From assembly GCA_945834545.1 (NCBI GenBank), contig CAMAHO010000112.1, positions 1 to 7,619 on the forward strand: DNA of 7,619 nucleotides. Direction: 5' to 3'. Below the pieces are notes generated by a model. That model saw only the letters and a list, made by a program, of their open reading frames with translations, had not been told where the DNA came from and made no database searches. The position numbers and the translations under genes were made by a program. Each line of letters starts with the position of its first letter. The stretch's first letter is position 1. Shown in pieces: positions 1-6,423 of this stretch. The DNA comes from an uncultured Lachnospiraceae bacterium (GTDB lineage: Bacteria; Bacillota; Clostridia; Lachnospirales; Lachnospiraceae).

Positions 1-14
1 CTACCGTACAGTTT

Positions 15-335
15 TTACTCAAGCGGCGTGCTCGTTTCCTTTTTTATTTGCACAATGTCATATAGAAATAATTTATTTTTTTCATCACAACGAACCAGCA
101 TTCTTGCCCTAAAAATGTTATATCTTTCAATTTCACCCAATTCACTATATACATGTATTCCAAACCTTGTATCATATCGATACCAACCATTTTTAGCTGT
201 ATTTCCATGTTTATTATCGTAGTCAGGAAACTCTGTTTTATTGTCTGCAATTTGGATTAATTCACCAATTGCAGACCTGCGGCATTTACAACTCCACAAG
301 TCTGTTGATATAAACGACGATTTGTTCATATACAT
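15..335 (-). CDS. Small protein resembling the C-terminal domain of large mobile-element proteins; probably an N-truncated remnant
   Basis: The frame encodes about 106 aa from the ATG at 335. Other possible starts are a second ATG at 329 and a TTG at 344, and none has a recognisable ribosome binding site. The C-terminal half reads YNIFRARMLVRCDEKNKL, then LYDIVQIKKETSTPLE. This pattern (basic strand, 'LYDI', 'KKET') recalls the terminal beta-rich domain of large polyvalent or MuF-like proteins of Firmicutes conjugative elements and phages. That is recall from family knowledge, not a search. In those proteins the domain sits at the end of a much longer chain. Here an in-frame TAA (372-374) lies a few codons upstream, which suggests the rest has been lost. 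The middle part (NKHGNTAKNGWYRYDTRFGI) is also consistent with that family. It lies downstream of the ABC operon terminator and looks like unrelated mobile-element debris. The reading frame is probably genuine coding sequence; whether it is expressed is doubtful. Confidence 0.5.
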   Translation of the reverse strand: MYMNKSSFISTDLWSCKCRRSAIGELIQIADNKTEFPDYDNKHGNTAKNGWYRYDTRFGIHVYSELGEIERYNIFRARMLVRCDEKNKLFLYDIVQIKKETSTPLE

Positions 336-425
336 TTTCTGCAATGTTGACGACTTTTTAGAATGTATTCCTTATTTCTATATCCTTACCGATAGTACTG
401 CGCCTATTTTACGAATCAAAGTATA

Positions 426-452
426 TTAAAAACCTCCACCAAAAACGGTGGC
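426..452 (-). terminator. Putative rho-independent terminator of the methyltransferase-ABC operon
   Basis: On the minus strand a 5-bp G+C-rich stem (CCACC/GGTGG, 436-440 with 447-451) closes a 6-nt loop. After a three-base AGG it is followed by TTTTT (428-432). It lies about 40 bp beyond the stop codon of the last transporter gene, where a terminator is expected. The stem is short and the U-tract is slightly displaced, so termination may be partial. Confidence 0.5.
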
Positions 453-493
453 AGAGAGATTCAGAAACAAAACTTTATAACCGACTTGTTTTA

Positions 494-2308
494 CTACACA
501 TACTGACCGGCCTGCACCTTCCACATAGTAGCATAAACCCCATTCTTTGATAAAAGCTCTGCATGATTTCCCTGCTCGATAACGCATCCCTGTTCCATGA
601 CATAAATAATATCTGCCTCTCTCGTGGTAGACAATCGATGGGAAATGGACAGAACCGTTTTCTCCTTTGCCACTTCCTTCATCACCTGGTTCAGCTGATA
701 TTCCGCAATAGGATCCAGGGCAGCTGATGGTTCATCCAGAAATACCAGACCTGCATTCTTGTAGAAGGCTCTTGCCACAGCCAGCTTCTGTGCTTCACCA
801 CCGGATAGCTCTGTTCCTTCCTCAGAAAACTCTTTTGTCAATTCCTGTGAAAGACCACCCGGCAATGTCTTTAGCTTATCATAAAAGCCACTTTTTCTCA
901 CAGACTCCAATATGGCATTGTCATCCTCCGGCTTTACAAGGTCCATCACTACATTTTCCGCTACTGTTGCCGCAAACAATTTGAAATCCTGAAATACCAC
1001 GCCAATATAATGTCGATATTCCTCTATATCATACTCTCTAATATCCACTCCATCCAGCAAAATCACGCCTTCTGTAGGGTCATACAGTCGAAGCAGGAGT
1101 TTAATTAATGTGGTTTTTCCTGCACCGTTATAGCCTACCAGGGCAACCTTTTCCCTGGCTCGTATGGTGATATTCACATGCTCTACCACAGGACATCCCT
1201 GCTGATATGCAAAAGATACATTTCTACATTCCAGTATTCCTGCACCTTTAGGTATTTCACATTTCTTTTGATTCACAAGCTTGCTTTCCATATCGAGGAA
1301 AGAACGAATCATTTCCACATACAACCCGGTTTCCACCATATGCGGTCCTAAATCCACAACTGTTGCAAAGCCTCGACGCAGATTTGCTGCTGAATTGTAC
1401 AGCACCACCACACTACTTAGGGACATACTCTGTAATAGCACTGTTCGCAGTATCAGATACAGCACATACACAATATCCAACATAAAATCTGACATCAGAT
1501 ACTTAGCCACAAAATCCAGTGCAAAGCTCCTCCTCCCCATGGTTTTGTGTAATTGATACAGCTCCTCATTCACACGGTCAAACTCCTCGTGCAAACTCTT
1601 TGATGCCTCCCGATTTAAGCGCAGCTCTTTTGCATATTGCTGCAAATAAAAGACGCGCTTCATATACTCTCTTTTTCTCGTTAACGGATTCTCCTTCTGA
1701 CGAATCATATAGCGCCACTTGTTCAACTTATTGGAGAATACCGTGCGGAGCACAAAGGTAACCAGGACAAATAAAATTGAAGTGACATCCTGGGTAATAA
1801 AAAATGTTCCGTAACAAAGAAGTACCGTAATCCCGGAAAAAATCATGCGGAGCAATTGTTCTGCCCGGCTGACAGCATTATCTGCCTCAGACACTGACAA
1901 CATGAAGTTATTATAATACTCTACATTGTCATAGCAAGCCAGATCTACCGTTCCGGCCTTCTGATACAGCAGCTCCTTTAACTTTTTCTGCGCTATCGGC
2001 AGGTATTTCAATTTGATTCGCTGCTCATATAGATTACTGATGGCCGCAGCCGCAAAATCCAATGCCAGGAATAAGCCAACCACCCAAAGTACATTCTGAT
2101 ACGGTTTTCTCTGCTCGATAACATCCAAAATCAGGTACACGCAGACCGTCTGCTCTAAGAAATTTACCAGATTGTGTCGCACTGCCTCTATTACTATGCT
2201 GATTGCATACACCGGTGTTCCGCGAAACATAAATTGTAAAAGGAAGAAGTTATTGGAAACCATTCGCTTTGTGCTCATGCCTTTTGCCTTGTCTTGTTTA
2301 GCATTCAT
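494..2308 (-). CDS. ABC half-exporter, fused permease and ATPase (second of a pair)
   Basis: The 604-aa protein is a type IV (MsbA/MdlB-like) half-transporter of the cytoplasmic membrane. An N-terminal membrane region with about six hydrophobic segments (roughly residues 31-65, 73-90, 154-192 and 270-300) is followed by a nucleotide-binding domain from about residue 358. All ATPase motifs are visible: Walker A at 392-400 (GYNGAGKTT), Q-loop Gln440, signature LSGGE at 501-505, Walker B with catalytic Glu526 (LVFLDEPS), and switch His557 (SISHRLS). The usual TEVGERG X-loop is replaced by LTKEFSEEGTE. The gene starts at an ATG 7 nt after GGGAGGTG (2316-2323) and overlaps the end of the preceding paralogous gene by 11 bp, so the two are probably translationally coupled and heterodimeric. 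No peptidase C39 domain is present. Both NBDs look catalytically complete. The substrate is unknown; a peptide, lipid or drug are all possible. Length is normal for the family. Confidence 0.93.
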   Translation of the reverse strand: MNAKQDKAKGMSTKRMVSNNFFLLQFMFRGTPVYAISIVIEAVRHNLVNFLEQTVCVYLILDVIEQRKPYQNVLWVVGLFLALDFAAAAISNLYEQRIKLKYLPIAQKKLKELLYQKAGTVDLACYDNVEYYNNFMLSVSEADNAVSRAEQLLRMIFSGITVLLCYGTFFITQDVTSILFVLVTFVLRTVFSNKLNKWRYMIRQKENPLTRKREYMKRVFYLQQYAKELRLNREASKSLHEEFDRVNEELYQLHKTMGRRSFALDFVAKYLMSDFMLDIVYVLYLILRTVLLQSMSLSSVVVLYNSAANLRRGFATVVDLGPHMVETGLYVEMIRSFLDMESKLVNQKKCEIPKGAGILECRNVSFAYQQGCPVVEHVNITIRAREKVALVGYNGAGKTTLIKLLLRLYDPTEGVILLDGVDIREYDIEEYRHYIGVVFQDFKLFAATVAENVVMDLVKPEDDNAILESVRKSGFYDKLKTLPGGLSQELTKEFSEEGTELSGGEAQKLAVARAFYKNAGLVFLDEPSAALDPIAEYQLNQVMKEVAKEKTVLSISHRLSTTREADIIYVMEQGCVIEQGNHAELLSKNGVYATMWKVQAGQYV

Positions 2309-4133
2309 TGGACAGCACCTCCCTCTCTACAGGAAAAGCACAATAGTTTTGCTCCTGTACTCTGTAAAGCTCGGCATATTTTCCATGCTTTTTCATAAGT
2401 ATCTGATGCGTACCCTCCTCCACGATTCTTCCTTTTTCCAACATAATCAAATGATCCGCTTCTTTCACACAGGACAGGCGATGTGAAATCAGTATCCTTG
2501 TCCTGTCGTCCGTCTCCTTTAGAATACCGGATAGCAGTTCATGTTCTGCTATGGGATCCAGGGCGGATGATGGTTCATCAAAGACTGTAACTTGTGCCGG
2601 TTTTGCAAAAGCCCGAGCCACCAAAACCTTCTGACATTCACCACCGGAAAGCAGTGTTCCGTTCTCGTCAAACTCCTTCGTCAGTTGGCTGTCTATCCCT
2701 AATGGCAGACTCTTAATCTTTTCATACACCCCTGCCTTCTGTAGCGCAGAGATTACCTCCTCGTCCGTCCCCTCTCTTCCCATCAACACGTTATAGCGGA
2801 CCGTACCCGGAAACACTACACCATCCTGAAAGGCACAGGCAAACAGGCTACGATAGGCAGAAAGCTGATATTCACGTATATCTCGCCCATTGACCTGAAT
2901 CACCCCTTCTGTAGGATCATATAGGCGCAATAACAGCTTTATGATTGTACTTTTTCCCGCACCGTTATGACCTACCAGTACCAGATTCTTTCCTGCCTCT
3001 ATGGAGAAGGATACATCTGATAGTATTTGCTTTCCGTTAGAATAACAAAAACTAACATGCGAAAATTCAATGGACTTTATTTCAGAATCCGGTAAATCTC
3101 CGGTTCCATCCTCAGGTAACTGTTCCTCATAAGCAAGGAAATTACGATAGTTCTCCACCAACAGACTATTTTCCGTACCACGATTTATCGCATTAATTAC
3201 CTGAACCCACACCCAAGATGCTGTCACCATAACACTGGTAAGTACCGCCATCTGTGAAAAGGTAATACCGGGTGCCTTAGGAACCAGCGCCTGATACGCT
3301 CCGTATAACAGGATTCCCTCAAAAATCACGATATAGGAAAAGAAATATTGGAACATCCCCAACAGAAAGGCACGTTTGAAATAGGGTCTCCAAATCCCTG
3401 ATTTTCCTTCCGTTGCCTGGCCATATTGTTCCTGAACCACTCGAAACACCTTGGACAGACGAAATTCCTTTGCATATTCTTTCAAGTACATGACTCTATT
3501 CACATAGGCCAGCTTTCTGTCATACGGTACACCGTCCTGATACCGTTCATAAAAAATCTTGTTCATCTTGGGGGCAAACAGAAAATTGCCAAGTAATGGA
3601 GCTATTAAAAACACGATTGTCCAAGGGTCGATTTCCACCATGGTATAACAAGCCAGTATCCCACCCATGGTTCCGCAAATAACCGTACTCATATTATCCA
3701 CACACTGACACAGCTTGTTGCCCATATCATCAATGGCAGTAGAAAATTTATCGTAGAACTCCCTATTTTCATAACATCCGATTTCCACATTTTCTGCCTT
3801 TTTATATACTTTTTTGTATAGCTCATGAAAGATTTTCACATCCCAGACCGGAAACAGTACATTGTTACAATAATATAAGAAAAACTCCAACACCAGACTA
3901 ACCCCACCGATGACTCCTACTGCAAGCAGTATTTCACTCAGTGCTTTTTCCTGTTCCAGTGCGTCCAGAATAAACCGGACAAAGAACGCACTATAAAACA
4001 CCCATAGCAGGTACTCAATCAGACGTTTCACTATGGAACACACCACTCTCTGTTTGGAAATCGTCATCATTTCCTTCATGGCGTAAAGGTTATTGAGTAT
4101 AATTTTTCCTGTAAAACTTTTTTTAAGATGCAT
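2298..4133 (-). CDS. ABC half-exporter, fused permease and ATPase (first of a pair)
   Basis: With the start at the ATG at 4133 the product is 611 aa. Hydrophobic membrane segments lie near residues 35-56, 69-88, 152-186, 257-280 and 292-313, and the ATPase domain begins near residue 353. Motifs seen are Walker A GHNGAGKST (388-396), Q-loop Gln436, signature LSGGE (495-499), Walker B VTVFDE with Glu520, and His551 (ISHRLS). It shares with its partner a CYEN/CYDN element before the third membrane segment, an LTKEF x-loop and ALDPIAE, so the pair arose by duplication. A longer frame to an ATG at 4193 is open, but that start overlaps the upstream stop and has no good ribosome binding site. GGAGG at 4146-4150 precedes the 4133 start by 12 nt, slightly long but better. 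The protein is probably the obligate heterodimer partner of the next gene. Its substrate cannot be read from the sequence. Confidence 0.92.
   Translation of the reverse strand: MHLKKSFTGKIILNNLYAMKEMMTISKQRVVCSIVKRLIEYLLWVFYSAFFVRFILDALEQEKALSEILLAVGVIGGVSLVLEFFLYYCNNVLFPVWDVKIFHELYKKVYKKAENVEIGCYENREFYDKFSTAIDDMGNKLCQCVDNMSTVICGTMGGILACYTMVEIDPWTIVFLIAPLLGNFLFAPKMNKIFYERYQDGVPYDRKLAYVNRVMYLKEYAKEFRLSKVFRVVQEQYGQATEGKSGIWRPYFKRAFLLGMFQYFFSYIVIFEGILLYGAYQALVPKAPGITFSQMAVLTSVMVTASWVWVQVINAINRGTENSLLVENYRNFLAYEEQLPEDGTGDLPDSEIKSIEFSHVSFCYSNGKQILSDVSFSIEAGKNLVLVGHNGAGKSTIIKLLLRLYDPTEGVIQVNGRDIREYQLSAYRSLFACAFQDGVVFPGTVRYNVLMGREGTDEEVISALQKAGVYEKIKSLPLGIDSQLTKEFDENGTLLSGGECQKVLVARAFAKPAQVTVFDEPSSALDPIAEHELLSGILKETDDRTRILISHRLSCVKEADHLIMLEKGRIVEEGTHQILMKKHGKYAELYRVQEQNYCAFPVEREVLSNEC
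2309..2325 (-). promoter_or_regulatory. Strong ribosome binding site inside the upstream gene
   Basis: The sequence GAGGGAGGTG (2316-2325 on the minus strand) lies 7 nt before the ATG at 2308, within the last codons of the first transporter gene. It fixes the start of the second transporter and, with the 11-bp overlap of the genes, suggests coupled, near-equal synthesis of the two subunits. Confidence 0.75.
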
Positions 4134-4145
4134 TGCGTGTATATT

Positions 4146-4170
4146 CCTCCCTCTGTGCCCGTTCACAGAG
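4146..4170 (-). promoter_or_regulatory. Intergenic hairpin abutting the ribosome binding site of the first transporter gene
   Basis: A perfect 7-bp inverted repeat (CTCTGTG 4151-4157, CACAGAG 4164-4170, 6-nt loop) fills most of the 46-bp gap between the methyltransferase stop and the transporter start. In the transcript its 3' arm runs directly into GGAGG (4146-4150). No U-tract follows, so it is not a terminator. Effects on mRNA stability or on ribosome access to the transporter pair are possible but unproven. Confidence 0.5.
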
Positions 4171-4179
4171 AAAGAAACA

Positions 4180-5277
4180 TCACAATTTTGCATATACGAA
4201 ATACAACCCCGATGTCTTTACTGCAAAAGGCTCCTCTGAATCAAAGTAATCTTTTGTTCTCTTATAATAATCCACATATTCTAATGCCCGGTGATATCCG
4301 GCACCCCGGATTGTAAAAAATCCGGCTCCCTCACGGAAAGAATCCTCATGTTCATATACATAACGAAAAATAGCATTTTCGTCTTTTTTCGCTTTATCCA
4401 TGGGGTCATACACAATCACCTTATCACTGATGCGAACTTGCACATCCTGAAAACCTGCTTTTTTCAGCAGATACGGAAGTTTTGTCCCCATCCTGTAATC
4501 TCTTTCCTTGTGACAGACCTCACTCTCCCAAATCTCCGTAAAGTCAGGTCGGCGCATTCCGTTTTCCTCTTTTTCAAGGCCTGAAAAATACCCTGCCTGT
4601 TCCACTTCCATATTGGAATCAATCAGTATAATGATTCCGCCCGATTTTAAAGATGCCTTCATTTTTTCTATCATTTGTTCCGGATGTCTGATATAGGACA
4701 TCAGATACAGTGCCACCACAATATCATATTTTTTCTTCGGTTCATACTCATAAATATCCTGCTTCAAAAACATATGGGCATACGGCGTTTCAGCAAATAA
4801 CTGTTCTGCTTCCGACAGTTCCTTCTCATCCAATTCAATCCCGGTATAACGACTCCCCTCCGGCAGCAATTGCATAAATTTCATCCCCAAATAGCCAAAG
4901 CCGCAGCCAAACTCTAAAAGTTCCACCGGATAGGTAAGCTTCCACACATCTTTAACCAGGAAGGAAAAATAATCCTCGTTCCAATAAAGAGTCTTCCATA
5001 TCTTGAATAATTCTCTGTTTGTATTCCAGTAATCTACGCCGTCAAATTTGCGCCAATCCGTCTTTTGTTCCATGGGCTGTAATCCAAGAAGTACATCTGC
5101 ACTCACTTCAAACAAATCAGCAAGCTTCGGGATGTTCGTAATATCCGGCATATTCACACCGTTCTCCCATTTACTTATAGTCTGGAAGGAAACCTGCATT
5201 TTCTCTGCCAGTTCCTTCTGCGTCATCCCACGCTGTTCACGCAATTCCTTAATGCAAAGCTTCACTTGCCTTCCCAT
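4180..5277 (-). CDS. Fusion of an XRE-type helix-turn-helix domain to a class I SAM-dependent methyltransferase
   Basis: The protein has 365 aa. Residues 6-65 form a Cro/CI-type DNA-binding domain (MTQKELAEKMQVSFQTISKWENG, with the recognition helix around 29-38, is typical of HTH_3). After a linker, residues about 100-220 form a Rossmann methyltransferase. Motif I is LEFGCGFGYLG (121-131), the SAM-ribose acidic residue is probably Glu148 in GIELD, Asp174 (KQDI) suits adenine binding, and YDIVVALYLMSYI (184-196) is the motif IV/V region. This is the small-molecule type (Methyltransf_11/25-like); there is no NPPY or DPPY motif of an N6-adenine DNA/RNA enzyme. The start has an ideal AAAGGAGGT 7 nt upstream. 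As first gene of the operon with a paired exporter, it may regulate its own operon, modify the exported compound, or sense it. The function of the C-terminal 140 residues is not recognised. The domain calls are firm; the role is inference. Confidence 0.9.
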   Translation of the reverse strand: MGRQVKLCIKELREQRGMTQKELAEKMQVSFQTISKWENGVNMPDITNIPKLADLFEVSADVLLGLQPMEQKTDWRKFDGVDYWNTNRELFKIWKTLYWNEDYFSFLVKDVWKLTYPVELLEFGCGFGYLGMKFMQLLPEGSRYTGIELDEKELSEAEQLFAETPYAHMFLKQDIYEYEPKKKYDIVVALYLMSYIRHPEQMIEKMKASLKSGGIIILIDSNMEVEQAGYFSGLEKEENGMRRPDFTEIWESEVCHKERDYRMGTKLPYLLKKAGFQDVQVRISDKVIVYDPMDKAKKDENAIFRYVYEHEDSFREGAGFFTIRGAGYHRALEYVDYYKRTKDYFDSEEPFAVKTSGLYFVYAKL

Positions 5278-5284
5278 GAACCTT

Positions 5285-5293
5285 ACCTCCTTT
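5285..5293 (-). promoter_or_regulatory. Near-perfect ribosome binding site of the HTH-methyltransferase gene
   Basis: AAAGGAGGT on the minus strand, 7 nt before the ATG at 5277, is almost fully complementary to the 16S rRNA 3' end. It fixes the start codon and predicts strong translation initiation. Confidence 0.8.
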
Positions 5294-5313
5294 GTAGTAT
5301 ATCTGTTTTGATA

Positions 5314-5342
5314 ATTGCATACAATAACGGCATTCGTTACAA
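5314..5342 (-). promoter_or_regulatory. Candidate promoter with an internal dyad upstream of the operon
   Basis: On the minus strand TTGTAA (5337-5342) and TGCAAT (5314-5319) are separated by 17 bp, each matching four of six consensus bases. Between them lies the dyad TAACG-GCATT-CGTTA (5325-5339 as read on the plus strand). A dyad placed between -35 and -10 is a usual site for autorepression by a Cro/CI-type protein, and the downstream gene encodes such a domain. A second pair (ATACAA/AGTATA read on the plus strand, 5319-5324 and 5296-5301) would start transcription inside the ribosome binding site and is less likely. Confidence 0.3.
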
Positions 5343-5367
5343 CAATTCGCTTTAAACGCGAATTGTT
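5341..5367 (-). terminator. 10-bp inverted repeat at the 3' end of the serine hydrolase gene, possible terminator or operator
   Basis: AACAATTCGC (5341-5350) and GCGAATTGTT (5358-5367) are perfect inverted copies around a 7-bp spacer (TTTAAAC). One arm codes for the last residues of the hydrolase and the spacer contains its stop codon. It marks the boundary between the hydrolase and the methyltransferase operon. The following minus-strand bases (GTAACG) form no U-tract, so it is a weak intrinsic terminator at best. Overlap with the candidate -35 box also allows an operator role. Confidence 0.4.
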
Positions 5368-6401
5368 TTGAAGGATTCACTGTCATTATCACAAATGTTT
5401 TTCCACAACACGCTGGCTGTACCCTTCACGGCTTCCTCGCACCAGCTGCTTTTATCTGTAAATGGTGTATTCCAGGCTGCCGCCAATCGCTCTTTTCGAT
5501 TTATCAGAAGCATACAGGCTCCTGCACCCTCATGGTAGATTGTTCGTTCTCCCACTGTCCACTGTGGCTCATAACCGGGGACATAGACCGGACATCCTGC
5601 TCCATACCCCACCGGCTTTCCACTATGATCCCAACAATAATCGCGAATATTAGGCGACAGACAATTCGTCTCCAACAGTTCTATGGATTTTTCTGAAAGG
5701 ACTCTTTTTCCTTTATACACACCACTTTCTGCAAGCATGATACCAAACTGCACCAGTTCTTCCAAGGGCGTAAGGAGTCCCCAGGCAGTCTTTGGAATCT
5801 CTTCCCAAATCAAATCCATGTTTTGATTCCAATGACTGTTGGTCATTTCACAGGGCAAAAGAATATGCTTTCTCATATATTCTTCCGCCTTGCACCCGGT
5901 TACTCGCTGTATAATCTCGCCCAAGACACAAAAGCCCGCCTTGGAATATTCCCATTTTGTACCCGGCTCAAAGAATAAACCTTTTTCTAAGATAGCCGGA
6001 ATCCAGGTTCCTTTTATGTCTGCCGGGTTTACATGAGCTTCCCAATCAAGTTTTCTCTCGGGAAAGGCATCCTGCAACGCCGCAAGTCCGGAGGTATGGG
6101 TCAACAGATGCAGTATTGTAATTTTCGAAAAAGGAGATTTCCTAAACTTCGGCAGAAAATCTGCCACCGAAGCTTGAAGCGAAAGTATTCCTTTTTCCTG
6201 TAACTGTAATATAGCCACTGCTGTAAACAGCTTCGTAACAGACTGCGTATCCACAAATGACTCCGCAATTCCTACCACGCCATCAGCCACAATATTACAA
6301 CATAAGGCCACACGATACCTTGCACCGTGTAGCCTCTTGTTATCTGTTAATGTCTGCAAATGCAGTTGCATTGCTCTATCAAGTTTATTTTTACTTTCCA
6401 T
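5352..6401 (-). CDS. Beta-lactamase-fold serine hydrolase (class C/penicillin-binding-protein-like), cytosolic
   Basis: The 349-aa protein belongs to the serine beta-lactamase/D-Ala-D-Ala carboxypeptidase-like family (Pfam Beta-lactamase, COG1680 type). Nucleophile Ser54 and general base Lys57 are in SVTK, followed by the family's LLTHTSGL (99-106). Tyr152 occupies the Tyr-x-Asn position but the motif is YSK, not the usual YSN. HEGAG at 290-294 corresponds to the third active-site strand (H-x-G). There is no signal peptide or membrane anchor: the N-terminus is charged and only about 50 residues precede Ser54, so the enzyme is probably cytosolic and unlikely to be a true drug-inactivating beta-lactamase. 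Esterase, amidase or peptidase activity on a small molecule is more usual for such relatives. The start is supported by AAGGA (6407-6411) 5 nt before the ATG. The gene begins 22 bp after a small upstream reading frame and may be cotranscribed with it. Confidence 0.88.
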   Translation of the reverse strand: MESKNKLDRAMQLHLQTLTDNKRLHGARYRVALCCNIVADGVVGIAESFVDTQSVTKLFTAVAILQLQEKGILSLQASVADFLPKFRKSPFSKITILHLLTHTSGLAALQDAFPERKLDWEAHVNPADIKGTWIPAILEKGLFFEPGTKWEYSKAGFCVLGEIIQRVTGCKAEEYMRKHILLPCEMTNSHWNQNMDLIWEEIPKTAWGLLTPLEELVQFGIMLAESGVYKGKRVLSEKSIELLETNCLSPNIRDYCWDHSGKPVGYGAGCPVYVPGYEPQWTVGERTIYHEGAGACMLLINRKERLAAAWNTPFTDKSSWCEEAVKGTASVLWKNICDNDSESFKTIRV

Positions 6402-6423
6402 AAATATCCTTATTCGATGTATT

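Noticed and set aside
260..355. Second protein-like minus-strand frame (VVNIAENVYEQIVVYINRLV) overlapping the start of the mobile-element remnant
   Set aside because: It ends quickly at a TAA and overlaps the better-supported frame; it may be a shadow or a trace of the lost N-terminal part.
4134..4193. Longer N-terminus of the first transporter starting at 4193 (20 extra residues)
   Set aside because: The start overlaps the methyltransferase stop by 14 bp, lacks a good ribosome binding site, and the added residues run through the intergenic hairpin. The ATG at 4133 has GGAGG upstream and gives a length closer to its paralogue.
5296..5324. Promoter TTGTAT-17-TATACT (minus strand) for the methyltransferase operon
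   Set aside because: The -10 box lies so close to AAAGGAGG that transcription would start within the ribosome binding site.
5352..6401. True antibiotic beta-lactamase regulated by the adjacent BlaI
   Set aside because: There is no signal peptide, the Tyr-x-Asn motif is altered, and no operator dyad is seen upstream of the gene.
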